DNA of 64,000 nucleotides from an uncultured Alphaproteobacteria bacterium (GTDB lineage: Bacteria; Pseudomonadota; Alphaproteobacteria; HIMB59), in the NCBI GenBank assembly GCA_902538085.1, contig CACBDV010000002.1:62001-126000 (forward strand). The letters are read 5' to 3'. A program made the translations under genes and the position numbers. Below the pieces are notes generated by a model. The model made no database searches. It was not told where the DNA came from and saw nothing but the letters and a program-made list of their open reading frames with translations. Numbering within the stretch: position 1 is the stretch's first letter; each line of letters opens with the position of its first letter. Of the stretch, positions 34,856 through 43,554 are shown in pieces.

Positions 34856-36289
34856 TCAATTTCTTCCTCTACTACCATGTTTTAAATAAACATTTTTTGC
34901 AAGTATTTTATGTTCTTGTGATTTGCGAATATCAAAAATTTTTTTTCTAGCATACTGAGCAGTTTCTTTAACATTTATTATTTCTTTTTGAAACTCATTA
35001 TCGAACAAATTTACGTTCAAACTTTTTTTTGGGGGATTATGAAAAAAAGCAGGTGGGAAATTTTTTACTTCAGGAATTTGTGACTTAATAAATTTACCGA
35101 GAGGATCTTGATCCATAGCTTGCTTATAAGGATTATACATTCTAATAGTATTAATACCGGTTGTACCTGATTGCATTTGTATTTGACTGTAATGAATTCC
35201 AGGTTCAAAGTCTGTAAACAATGCTGCCAAGCGTGGAGCAAAGTATCTCCAATCAAGCCATAAATTATAAGAAGCAAATGAAGCTAACATTGCTCTCATT
35301 CTAAAATTAATCCATCCATGATTTCTTAAATAAATCATACATGCATCGATAAAATGAACTCCGGTCTTACCTTCAATCCAAGCCTCTAATTTCTCTTCAT
35401 CTTTATCACGTATTTGATCATACACAGGAATAAAGCTTGCATGTTCAATTGATGGCTGATCCTCTAATTTTTGAATAAAATGCGATCTCCAATGTAACCT
35501 AGATAAAAATGAATTTATAGATTTAGCAAAATTTTTATTGATATGCTTTATTAGATCTCTTTTTTTTGCGGCCTCTTGAAAAATTGTGCGGTGTGATATT
35601 GTACCGTATGTCAAATGAGTTGATAATCTTGAGCAGCTTTTTTCAGCAGTTATTGGGCTAGACATCTCAAATTGGTAATTTTCACCTCTTTTATTTAAAA
35701 AAGAATGAAGCAATTTTTCTGCTTCGGCAGATCCACCCTTTTGCCTATATGGACATGGTGTTGAATCATAAAAAAATTTTGGTAATTCATGGTTTGATAA
35801 TTCTAAATTAACTGATTGTTTTATGATGGGCAAATTAGACTTTTTAATAATTTCGTTTCTAAAATTTTTAGCCCATAGGTTTCTATCATGTTGTCCTCTT
35901 TTAACACCTGGGTAAGAGCACTCAATCCAATCAATTTTATTTTGAAAAAAAAATTTTTTTAATTTTTTATCTCTTTGGTAAGTCCATTGAATACCTGTTT
36001 CTTGTTCGCTAATTACACTTGAAAAGCTATGTTTATCTTTTAAAAACTTGAATATTTCTAATGCATCACCAAAAAAGATATTTAAATGTAAATTATTTCT
36101 GAGTAATTGTCGTTTAAGCTCATTTACACTCTCTAATGTAAATTGCCACTGCCTTAAAGACATATCTTTTTGCTTCCACAGATCAGGTTCAATTATGTAA
36201 ATTAATATAGATCTTTTATTTTCATCAATAAGAATTTCATTGTCCTTGTATCTTAAATTCTTTTTAAACCAGACGATCCTATTTGACAT
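34856..36289 (-). CDS. Cryptochrome/DNA photolyase family flavoprotein
   Basis: This 477-residue protein has an N-terminal antenna domain beginning IVWFKKNLRYKDN and a C-terminal FAD domain with CSRLSTHLTYGTIS, FLSRLHWRSHFIQ and MIYLRNHGWINFRMRAMLASF. These are class I photolyase/cryptochrome motifs. The C-terminal part (QSGTTGINTIRMYNPYKQ) matches the bacterial photolyase-like group with NTIRMYNP. It either repairs UV dimers with blue light or acts as a light sensor. It is the first gene of a group with GMC, SH3 and SOUL genes. Confidence 0.87.
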   Translation of the reverse strand: MSNRIVWFKKNLRYKDNEILIDENKRSILIYIIEPDLWKQKDMSLRQWQFTLESVNELKRQLLRNNLHLNIFFGDALEIFKFLKDKHSFSSVISEQETGIQWTYQRDKKLKKFFFQNKIDWIECSYPGVKRGQHDRNLWAKNFRNEIIKKSNLPIIKQSVNLELSNHELPKFFYDSTPCPYRQKGGSAEAEKLLHSFLNKRGENYQFEMSSPITAEKSCSRLSTHLTYGTISHRTIFQEAAKKRDLIKHINKNFAKSINSFLSRLHWRSHFIQKLEDQPSIEHASFIPVYDQIRDKDEEKLEAWIEGKTGVHFIDACMIYLRNHGWINFRMRAMLASFASYNLWLDWRYFAPRLAALFTDFEPGIHYSQIQMQSGTTGINTIRMYNPYKQAMDQDPLGKFIKSQIPEVKNFPPAFFHNPPKKSLNVNLFDNEFQKEIINVKETAQYARKKIFDIRKSQEHKILAKNVYLKHGSRGRN

Positions 36290-36295
36290 CTGTTT

Positions 36296-37057
36296 CTAAT
36301 CTTTAATTTTGAAGCCTTTTGAAAAAATATAAATAATTGCAGAAATATTTAAAATTAAAAATGTAAATATCATAATCAAACTTGTTGTAATACTCACATC
36401 AGCCATTTCATAAAAGCTCCATCTAAAACCACTAACTAAGTAAAGAACTGGATTTACCAAAGAAACGTTTTGCCAAAACTCTGGTAACCAGTTTATTGAA
36501 TATAGCGATCCACCAAGAAATACGAGTGGAGATAAAATTAGTGTTGGAAATATTGATAGCTCCTCCCAATTTGATGACAACATCCCTATAAGAAAACCAA
36601 GTAAGCTAAAAGTTAAAGATGTTAAAACGAGCATTAAAATCATTGTAAAAGGATGCATAATATATATTTCAACAAAAAATAACCCTGTTGCTAATATTAA
36701 GCTTCCTAAAATTATTGATTTTGTAGTGGCCGCACCAACAAAACCAATAACAATCTCTGTTGTTGATAGTGGGGCAGCATATATTTCATTTATAGTTCCA
36801 AGAAACTTTGGAAAAAAAATACCTGAGGAAGCGTTTGAGACACTTTGTGTAAGTAAAGCTAACATTATCATACCAGGTACTATGAAAGAACCATAAGAAA
36901 TATCTTCAATCACAGGGATGCGACTTCCTATTGCAGCACCGAAGACAACAAAATAAAGAGAGGATGATATCACAGGAGAAAATATACTTTGAACAGTTGT
37001 TCTTCTCATTCGATCCATTTCATGCAAGTAAATTGCCATTATGCCTGTCCAGTTCAT
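36296..37057 (-). CDS. ABC-2 type transporter permease
   Basis: This 253-residue protein has six hydrophobic segments and the ABC-2 core pattern, including FPKFLGTINEIYAAPLSTTEIVIGFV and PLVFLGGSLYSINWLPEFWQ. It exports drugs, lipids or polysaccharide. It overlaps the ATPase gene by 4 nt and both form a two-component exporter. The cargo is unknown. Confidence 0.87.
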   Translation of the reverse strand: MNWTGIMAIYLHEMDRMRRTTVQSIFSPVISSSLYFVVFGAAIGSRIPVIEDISYGSFIVPGMIMLALLTQSVSNASSGIFFPKFLGTINEIYAAPLSTTEIVIGFVGAATTKSIILGSLILATGLFFVEIYIMHPFTMILMLVLTSLTFSLLGFLIGMLSSNWEELSIFPTLILSPLVFLGGSLYSINWLPEFWQNVSLVNPVLYLVSGFRWSFYEMADVSITTSLIMIFTFLILNISAIIYIFSKGFKIKD

Positions 37058-37983
37058 ACACTCTCCTCCAAAAGTTTTTCAAATATCGTCTCCAACGATG
37101 TCTGGGAGGAATTTAAATCTTTTAATTTTAGACCAGCCGACTTTATGTCTTGAAGAAGTGCGGTAATACCAGTCGAAGATCCGTGAGAGTCATATGAATA
37201 TGTTAGAGAATTATTACTATTCATTTTTAAGTTATAAGACTCTAAAGTAGATGGGATATGACTAAAAGGCTCTTGAAATTCTATAGTTAAATTCTTTTGG
37301 CCCATTTTTCGCATTAAATCATTCTTATTATCAGTAATTATGATCTCGCCATTATTGATTACAGATACTCGATCAGAAATAGCCTCAGCTTCTTCGATAT
37401 AATGAGTAGTAAGAATAATTGTTACTCCATTTTCTTTGAGTTCTTTCACTGCTCTCCACATATCTCTTCGCAAATTAATATCGACACCTGCAGTAGGCTC
37501 GTCTAGAAAAAGTATTTTTGGTTCATGGCTCAATGCTTTTGCAATTAATGCTCTTTTCTTCATACCTCCAGAAAGCTCACGAAGCTTACTATCCTTTTTA
37601 TCCCAAAGGCTGAGATCTTTAAGAATTTTTTCTATGTATGCAGGATCTTTTTTCTTACCATATAGGCCTCTAGTGTAAGAGACATTTTGAAAAACTTTTT
37701 CAAAGGCTTCTAAATGTAGTTCTTGAGGCACAAGACCAATCATCGATCGAGTTTTTCGGTAATCTTTAACAACATCATATCCATCAACTGAAATGGTTCC
37801 TGATGTAGGTAAGACTATCCCACATATGGCATTAATAAGTGTTGTTTTTCCAGCACCATTTGGACCAAGAAGTGCAAGAATTTCACCTCTTTGAATTTCT
37901 AAATTGACTCCTTTAAGGGCTTCTAAACCTCCTTGAAAAGTTTTTTTTAAATTATCAATTTTAATTAAGATATCTGCTGACAT
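37054..37983 (-). CDS. ABC-2 type transporter ATP-binding protein
   Basis: This 309-residue ATPase has Walker A GPNGAGKTT near residues 39-47, signature LSGGMKKR near residues 138-145 and Walker B ILFLDEPTAGVD near residues 157-168. A C-terminal regulatory region follows, as in DrrA/NodI-type exporters. It is paired with the 4-nt-overlapping permease. Confidence 0.92.
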   Translation of the reverse strand: MSADILIKIDNLKKTFQGGLEALKGVNLEIQRGEILALLGPNGAGKTTLINAICGIVLPTSGTISVDGYDVVKDYRKTRSMIGLVPQELHLEAFEKVFQNVSYTRGLYGKKKDPAYIEKILKDLSLWDKKDSKLRELSGGMKKRALIAKALSHEPKILFLDEPTAGVDINLRRDMWRAVKELKENGVTIILTTHYIEEAEAISDRVSVINNGEIIITDNKNDLMRKMGQKNLTIEFQEPFSHIPSTLESYNLKMNSNNSLTYSYDSHGSSTGITALLQDIKSAGLKLKDLNSSQTSLETIFEKLLEESV

Positions 37984-38020
37984 AATTAGATTGCGTACAG
38001 TATATTATAAGCAAATAACA

Positions 38021-38920
38021 TCAAGATAGTTTATCAGTAATCTTATTTTTTTTACTTTTTTCAATTAAGTAAGTGCTTATTAAAACAGCAATAAGGGCAA
38101 CAATAATTTTATAAGTTATTTTTTCGTTTAAAAAAAGATATCCAAATATCAAACCAAAAATTGGAATGATGTAAGCAACTTGTGATTGAAAAACTAAGCC
38201 GTTATTTTTAAGAATATAAAATCTCATTAACCAAGCTATCGCTGTCGCAACAATACCAAGATACAGAAGAGAAATTGTAGCATTAAGAGAGGGTCTCAAT
38301 TCTGTTGGATTTTCAAAAATGAACATAATTGGTAATAAAAGAATAACTGCCCAAATTAAAATACTTGATGTAAGTACTTCATTTTTTATATGTTTTAGCT
38401 TGAGTGAAAATAGTCCACCTATGGTGTAACAAACTGGACCCAAGATTACCATAAAAGCATAAAAGATATTTGACTGATTGATTAGAATATTATCTGAAAA
38501 TAAATAAACGATACCAAGAAAGCCTATTAATATTCCAACAAATTTTAAAAGATTAATTTTTTCATTTTGAATAAATAAATGCCCTAAGATTGTTGCTGCA
38601 ATAGGTGCCGTGGACATCAAGATTGCTGCTAGATTACTTTGAACCTTTAATATGCCGAATGAAATAAAAAAAAAGGGGAGAACTAAATTCACAAATCCTA
38701 TAGTTGCGTACCATAACCAATTCTCTCCAAATGCTTCAATTGAAATTTTTCTTATCCAACAGTAAACAAGCATTACTATTGCAGCAAAAAAAATTCTACC
38801 AAAGGCAAGTGCCATTGGTGTATAGCTTTCTGAGGCAATTTTGATGTTAAAGAACGCACTTCCCCATATACCAGCTAATAAAAATAAAAGTAAAAAATCT
38901 TTAAAAGATGCTTTGTGCAT
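38021..38920 (-). CDS. EamA/DMT-family transporter
   Basis: This 299-residue membrane protein has ten hydrophobic segments in two EamA repeats and ends with a basic tail. It starts exactly on the last base of the AlaX-like gene. Substrate not readable. It is only distantly similar to the other EamA protein in the window. Confidence 0.84.
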   Translation of the reverse strand: MHKASFKDFLLLFLLAGIWGSAFFNIKIASESYTPMALAFGRIFFAAIVMLVYCWIRKISIEAFGENWLWYATIGFVNLVLPFFFISFGILKVQSNLAAILMSTAPIAATILGHLFIQNEKINLLKFVGILIGFLGIVYLFSDNILINQSNIFYAFMVILGPVCYTIGGLFSLKLKHIKNEVLTSSILIWAVILLLPIMFIFENPTELRPSLNATISLLYLGIVATAIAWLMRFYILKNNGLVFQSQVAYIIPIFGLIFGYLFLNEKITYKIIVALIAVLISTYLIEKSKKNKITDKLS

Positions 38921-39603
38921 TATATGAGAGTAAACTGAACACGTTTATTCATTTTTCCTTTACTCTCATACTTCATAAATTTGAATTCGCCAATTTCATT
39001 TGTATTTGCTACGTGAGTTCCCCCACACGGTTGTAAATCAATATCTCCTATTTTAACAAGGCGAATTTTATCATTTGTTCTTGGCGGTTTAACTGACAAG
39101 GTTCGCACTAGCTCAGGTTTTTGATCTAGCTCATCATTCGTTATCCACTGATAAGAAATAGAATGAGATTGTTGAATAAATTCATTAATGATTTTATTTA
39201 AAGTTTCAAATTCAAATGTTTCTTCACCTAAATCAAAATCAATCCTACTTTTTTCTAAACCAATTGATCCTCCTGTAACATAATAAGGTAATGCTGCACA
39301 CATTAAGTGCATTGTGGTGTGCATTTTCATTAAGCGATATCGATGATCCCAATCAATATGGCCATTTATTTGCCCAGATAGATTTAGATTTTCTGAGTCA
39401 ACAACATGGGCAATACCTAACTCATGTTTAACTGTGTTGATAACATTGAATTTTTTATCATTAATTTCAAGTACTCCCTTGTCTCCGGGTTGCCCACCAC
39501 TTTGAGCATAAAAAGAACTATCTTTAGTAATGATTTTGTCACCCTCGACTAATAAAATTTTTTCTTCAAAACTCTTTGTATAACTATCTTTGAGATAAAT
39601 CAT
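38920..39603 (-). CDS. Alanyl-tRNA editing protein (AlaX-like)
   Basis: This 227-residue free-standing editing domain hydrolyses Ser- or Gly-tRNA(Ala). Zn ligands are H95 and H99 (HTTMH) and C193 and H197 (CGGTH), as in the AlaRS editing domain. Early segments SFYAQSGGQPGDKG are typical. The ATG overlaps the stop of the 57-residue micro-protein gene by 4 nt (ATGA), and its own stop overlaps the EamA start by 1 nt. Confidence 0.9.
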   Translation of the reverse strand: MIYLKDSYTKSFEEKILLVEGDKIITKDSSFYAQSGGQPGDKGVLEINDKKFNVINTVKHELGIAHVVDSENLNLSGQINGHIDWDHRYRLMKMHTTMHLMCAALPYYVTGGSIGLEKSRIDFDLGEETFEFETLNKIINEFIQQSHSISYQWITNDELDQKPELVRTLSVKPPRTNDKIRLVKIGDIDLQPCGGTHVANTNEIGEFKFMKYESKGKMNKRVQFTLI

Positions 39604-39773
39604 TTTTTTGCTTCCTCTATCATAAAATCAACACAAGACTCTATACCTCCTTGAGTGTTGCTTTGTTTTTCACATTCCTCATAATATTCATGGTATTCAA
39701 ATGTCGAAGAAATATATAGGCCTAAACCTATAATGCCAAAGACTGCAATACTATATAATATTTTTTTACCCAT
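39600..39773 (-). CDS. 57-residue single-pass membrane micro-protein, translationally coupled to AlaX
   Basis: This short ORF has one hydrophobic segment (KKILYSIAVFGIIGLGLYI), then an acidic, Tyr-rich tail with two cysteines (residues 34 and 47). It is not recognised. It begins 1 nt after the helicase stop and its TGA overlaps the AlaX ATG, so the leftward genes pncC, helicase, this protein, AlaX and EamA form one continuous string. The clean junctions on both sides are good evidence that it is translated. Confidence 0.65.
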   Translation of the reverse strand: MGKKILYSIAVFGIIGLGLYISSTFEYHEYYEECEKQSNTQGGIESCVDFMIEEAKK

Positions 39774-39774
39774 C

Positions 39775-41076
39775 TTAAATTAATCTGTCTTGGAAACCTA
39801 TCAATTGATTGTTAACAATGATATCTGATTTTTTAATAGGTCTTAGCAGTTCTATACCTTCCAAACTTATACATCTACTTAGTGCAACATAAAGTTGTCC
39901 TGGAGCAAAAGAACCTTGACTCATATCTATAATAACTTTTTCAAATGTTTGTCCCTGGCTTTTATGAATTGTAATTGCCCAAGCTAATCTCATTGGATAC
40001 TGTTTGAAAGATCCTGTTATTTCCTCTTGAACTTCTTGTTGATCATCATCATAGGTATATTGAATACGATCCCATTTTTCTTTTTTAACCTCATATATTT
40101 TATTATTGATTTTTACTTTTATTTTTTTTTGAGCGATATCATGAATTATACCAATGGATCCATTAACCCACCTTTTTTCAGGATCATTTTTAATCATAAT
40201 TACTTGGGCTCCTTTTTTTAATTTTAAGATTTCATCGGTGGGAAATAATTCTTTATAAAATTGACCAGTTGCTTGTCCCCTGTAAGAAAACTCATCCTGA
40301 TTTAGCTGGCTTAAATATTTTTGATTAATGCTACTCGCTCGAGCATTAGTTGTAGTAAGTATGATTTTACCTTCATCCATCTCAATGTGATCAGTTAAAG
40401 AGTCATTTATATTCTCGATCTGCGTGTGAGTAATTGAGCCATCTCTTACAGAGTTAAGCAAATGAATAAAATGGTCATCTTTTTGTCGATAAATATTATG
40501 TAGTTCAAGTGTTTTAAATTGTGCGTCTTGGAAAATATTTGAGTGAAAGAAGAAGTGACCTTTAGGATAAATGCGCTGTAGAAGTCCTGACTCATCCATA
40601 TTCACAACTGGTGGTAGTTGAAATAAATCCCCAAAAACTATTAACTGAACTCCGCCAAATGGTTGTGTAAGTTTTTTTCTGTGAACACGAAGGCTATAAT
40701 CAATCGCATCAAAAACATCAGCACGAACCATAGATATCTCATCAATAATTAATGTTTCCAAATTTTGAAGAATTTCGATTTGTCTTACTTTTTTTATATG
40801 TCGTGTTTGAATAACCTTTGGTGGAAAACCAAAAAATGAGTGAATAGTTTGTCCTTTAACTCGAATTGCAGCAACTCCTGTTGGAGCAAGAACAACTGTA
40901 TTCTTCTTTGTTATAGATCGAAAGTAGGCTAATAGTGTAGACTTACCACTACCTGCTTTACCAGTAATATAAAAATGATCTTTTGTACTTTCTAGTTGCT
41001 CAATGATATTTTCAAATTCTTTACTGAGCTCGAAATCATCAGGTAGTAAACTATTATAATTTCGCTTATAGCTCAT
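39775..41076 (-). CDS. PIF1-like AAA ATPase/helicase
   Basis: This 433-residue SF1B helicase has P-loop GKAGSGKST at 39-47, then VLAPTGVAAI (motif Ia), LIIDEISMV (motif II), GVQLIVFGDLFQLPPV (motif III) and RLAWAITIHKSQGQTFEKVIID (motif V), with a final YVALSRCISLEGIELL motif VI. The family unwinds DNA with 5'-3' polarity; bacterial PIF1-like proteins are variably distributed. It overlaps the CinA/PncC gene by 11 nt. Confidence 0.9.
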   Translation of the reverse strand: MSYKRNYNSLLPDDFELSKEFENIIEQLESTKDHFYITGKAGSGKSTLLAYFRSITKKNTVVLAPTGVAAIRVKGQTIHSFFGFPPKVIQTRHIKKVRQIEILQNLETLIIDEISMVRADVFDAIDYSLRVHRKKLTQPFGGVQLIVFGDLFQLPPVVNMDESGLLQRIYPKGHFFFHSNIFQDAQFKTLELHNIYRQKDDHFIHLLNSVRDGSITHTQIENINDSLTDHIEMDEGKIILTTTNARASSINQKYLSQLNQDEFSYRGQATGQFYKELFPTDEILKLKKGAQVIMIKNDPEKRWVNGSIGIIHDIAQKKIKVKINNKIYEVKKEKWDRIQYTYDDDQQEVQEEITGSFKQYPMRLAWAITIHKSQGQTFEKVIIDMSQGSFAPGQLYVALSRCISLEGIELLRPIKKSDIIVNNQLIGFQDRLI

Positions 41077-41545
41077 CTATAATATTATTTAACATGTGAA
41101 AACATTCTTTCACTGTACCTTTTTGAATTTGAATTCTAGAAAGTTTTGGATTGAAATTTAATCGTTCGATATAAATATTTTTTTTAAAATATAATCCGAT
41201 AAAAACTAAACCTACAGGTTTTAATTTAGTACCTCCGTTTGGACCAGCTACACCTGTTGTTGAAAATGTTAGCTGACTTTTGGAAATCTTGTGTAAATGT
41301 AAACACATTTGAGCACATACTTGACGGCTGACTGCACCGTACCTTTTGATAGTACTTGGTTTGACTTTGAGATTTTTAATTTTTGAGTCATTTGAATATG
41401 TTATCAAACCAGTTTTATAAATTTTAGATATACCAGACACAGCTGTAAATTCTGCTGCAAGCAAACCACCAGTACATGATTCTGCTGTTGAAACTGATAT
41501 ATTTTTATCGAGTAAATATTTGATTGTTTTCGAAACGACGCTCAT
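41066..41545 (-). CDS. pncC: Nicotinamide-nucleotide amidohydrolase, CinA C-terminal family (PncC)
   Basis: This 159-residue protein matches the CinA C-terminal domain that deamidates NMN to nicotinate mononucleotide in pyridine-nucleotide recycling. TAESCTGGLLAAEFTAVSG (about residues 19-37) carries the catalytic Ser and SxxCTGG motif. TGVAGPNGGTKLKPVGLVFIG is the second signature. It is the stand-alone form. Confidence 0.92.
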   Translation of the reverse strand: MSVVSKTIKYLLDKNISVSTAESCTGGLLAAEFTAVSGISKIYKTGLITYSNDSKIKNLKVKPSTIKRYGAVSRQVCAQMCLHLHKISKSQLTFSTTGVAGPNGGTKLKPVGLVFIGLYFKKNIYIERLNFNPKLSRIQIQKGTVKECFHMLNNIIDEL

Positions 41546-41669
41546 AAGCTAGTTATACTTATTATAAGGACGAAGAAATAACAATGGTGCTTATTGGTAT
41601 AAAAAAAATGCATAATTAATCCCCATAATTCACAATAAATGTGGATAAATTAACAAAATTTGCCTATAC

Positions 41670-41688
41670 ATATGCAAATATTGCATAT
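41670..41688. promoter_or_regulatory. Inverted repeat upstream of the micro-protein/aminotransferase genes (candidate operator)
   Basis: ATATGCAA-ATA-TTGCATAT is a perfect 8-bp inverted repeat with a 3-nt spacer, 47 nt upstream of the 27-residue micro-protein start. It resembles an operator for a dimeric regulator in the promoter zone, but I cannot assign the regulator. Confidence 0.45.
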
Positions 41689-41734
41689 TATTATGAAATC
41701 CTATAACCTTATTAAAGGAATCATGGAGGTTTAA

Positions 41735-41818
41735 ATGGCAGATATGTTTACAGGACACTACCCCTTTATAGTTATGATTATTTGGTTCATAGCAGGTTTC
41801 ATCGGATCAAAAATGTGA
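41735..41818 (+). CDS. 27-residue membrane micro-protein
   Basis: MADMFTGHY is followed by a single hydrophobic helix (PFIVMIIWFIAGFIG) and a short SKM end. A strong Shine-Dalgarno GGAGG lies 6 nt upstream of the ATG (41725-41729), unusual in this window and good evidence for translation. It precedes a class III aminotransferase gene by 115 nt with a hairpin in between. Function unknown; very small one-helix proteins often modulate a larger membrane complex. Confidence 0.6.
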   Translation: MADMFTGHYPFIVMIIWFIAGFIGSKM

Positions 41819-41827
41819 TTTTGTGAT

Positions 41828-41849
41828 GAGGGCAGTCCACGCTGCCCTC
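41828..41849 (+). repeat. Hairpin between micro-protein and aminotransferase genes
   Basis: GAGGGCAG and CTGCCCTC form a perfect 8-bp GC-rich stem around TCCACG, 9 nt after the micro-protein stop. No T-run follows, so it may attenuate or protect the message rather than end it fully. Intercistronic hairpins of this form also occur at 19528-19552. Confidence 0.65.
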
Positions 41850-41933
41850 TCCCTACCCTGAAAGATGACATTATTACCCTTGCTGAAGCAATTGTGAGGG
41901 AATAATGTATCTTTATTAAAATCAGGAGAGAAA

Positions 41934-43247
41934 ATGAATAAGCCAAATAATTTAGAACCGTTGTGGATGCCTTTCACTCCTAACAAAGTATTTAAGAAAG
42001 ATCCAAGAATTATAGTCGGTGCTAAAGATATGCATTTTATTAGTGACGATAATCGAGAAATTTTAGATGGCACTGCAGGGCTATGGTGTGTAAACGCTGG
42101 TCATGGTAGAAAAAAAATTCAAGAAGCTGTAAATAAGCAAATTGAAAATCTTGATTACTCTCCACCTTTTCAATTTGGACATCCAAAACAATTTGAACTA
42201 GCTAATCGTTTAGCAGAGATTTTTCCTGAAGGAATGAATCATGTTTTCTTTTCTAATTCAGGATCTGAAGCAGTAGATAGTGCATTGAAAATTGCGCTAG
42301 CTTATCAACGTGCACGCGGACATTCATCTAAAACTAGATTAATAGGTCGCGAAAGAGGTTATCATGGTGTGGGCTTTGGAGGAATAAGCGTAGGTGGTAT
42401 GGTAAAAAATAGAATGTACTTCGGATCAATGCTAAATGGTGTTGACCATTTACGCCATACCCACAATTTAAAATTAAATGCTTTTTCAAAAGGTGAACCT
42501 GAACATGGAGCAGAACTTGCCGATGATTTAGAGCGTCTTGTTCAATTGCATGATGCATCAACTATTGCAGCTGTAATTGTTGAGCCAATTGCTGGATCAA
42601 CTGGTGCGCTGCCTCCGCCTAAAGGATACTTAAAAAGATTAAGAGAGCTCTGCACAAAACATGACATTTTATTAATTTTTGATGAAGTCGTAACTGCTTT
42701 TGGCCGTATGGGAAAAGCAACTGGATCTGAGTTTTTTGGTGTAACACCAGATATTATTTCATGTGCAAAAGGCATTACAAATGCCACAATCCCTATGGGT
42801 GCAACCATAGTTCAAGACTTTATTTATGAGTCAATGATGGAAAATGCGGATGCTCCAATAGAATTATTTCATGGATATACTTACTCTGGTCATCCTGTTG
42901 CTTGCGCTGCAGCCTTGGCAACACTAGATATTTATCAAGAAGAGGGATTATTTGATAATGCCGCTCATATGGCGCCTATTATTGAGGAAGCCGCTCATAG
43001 CCTAAAGGGCACAAAACATATAATCGATATTAGAAATTTAGGAGTGATTGCTGCACTCGAATTAGAGCCTAAAGGTAACGCTGTTGGTGCAAGAGGGTTT
43101 GAAGCTATGAAAAAAGCTTGGGATCTTGGCTTAATGGTAAGAGCTAACGGAGATACGCTTGCTTTTTCTCCACCTTTAATAATTAAAGAAAATCAGGTCG
43201 ATGAAATGTTTACGAAAGTAAAAAAAGCCCTGGAACAATTAGACTAA
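41934..43247 (+). CDS. Class III aminotransferase (omega-amino acid:pyruvate type)
   Basis: This 437-residue PLP enzyme has Schiff-base lysine K279 in ISCAKGITN, Asp in LLIFDEVVTAFGR, and phosphate-binding SNSGSEAVD near residues 107-115. WMPFTPNKVFKKDPRII at the start matches the beta-alanine/omega-amino-acid:pyruvate aminotransferase group. The amino donor (beta-alanine, taurine, hypotaurine or similar) cannot be fixed from sequence. AGGAGAG precedes the ATG. Confidence 0.88.
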   Translation: MNKPNNLEPLWMPFTPNKVFKKDPRIIVGAKDMHFISDDNREILDGTAGLWCVNAGHGRKKIQEAVNKQIENLDYSPPFQFGHPKQFELANRLAEIFPEGMNHVFFSNSGSEAVDSALKIALAYQRARGHSSKTRLIGRERGYHGVGFGGISVGGMVKNRMYFGSMLNGVDHLRHTHNLKLNAFSKGEPEHGAELADDLERLVQLHDASTIAAVIVEPIAGSTGALPPPKGYLKRLRELCTKHDILLIFDEVVTAFGRMGKATGSEFFGVTPDIISCAKGITNATIPMGATIVQDFIYESMMENADAPIELFHGYTYSGHPVACAAALATLDIYQEEGLFDNAAHMAPIIEEAAHSLKGTKHIIDIRNLGVIAALELEPKGNAVGARGFEAMKKAWDLGLMVRANGDTLAFSPPLIIKENQVDEMFTKVKKALEQLD

Positions 43248-43515
43248 AAACGTCCCCACTACAACCATACCCTGTTTCAAAAACGCCGCTTGGTTGGTAA
43301 AAACCACATAACATTACCCATCTATATAAAAAGACAATTCCAGGAACTAAAATAATCGCATTAATAAGAAAAAGAGCTGTAGAAATAACTACCCTCATTG
43401 GTAGCTTTGTATTCATATACTGTTTATAAAAAATACGAATTATCAAACCAGTGGTTACAGCAGATAGCAATAGAAATGGTGCATCAAGGTATGTAACTAA
43501 AAATTCATAATACAT
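43210..43515 (-). CDS. Small membrane protein of unknown function
   Basis: This 101-residue protein from the ATG at 43515 (a TTG at 43533 adds six residues) has three hydrophobic stretches (about residues 9-26, 40-62 and the C-terminal end). A loop contains two cysteines near CGFYQPSGVFETGYGC. It is convergent with the aminotransferase gene and overlaps its last 38 nt. It is not recognised; the membrane layout and lack of any other gene in this gap are the support. Confidence 0.5.
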   Translation of the reverse strand: MYYEFLVTYLDAPFLLLSAVTTGLIIRIFYKQYMNTKLPMRVVISTALFLINAIILVPGIVFLYRWVMLCGFYQPSGVFETGYGCSGDVFSLIVPGLFLLS

Positions 43516-43554
43516 TTCTTTAAAACTTAGCAATGATACATTAAGACTTTAAAA

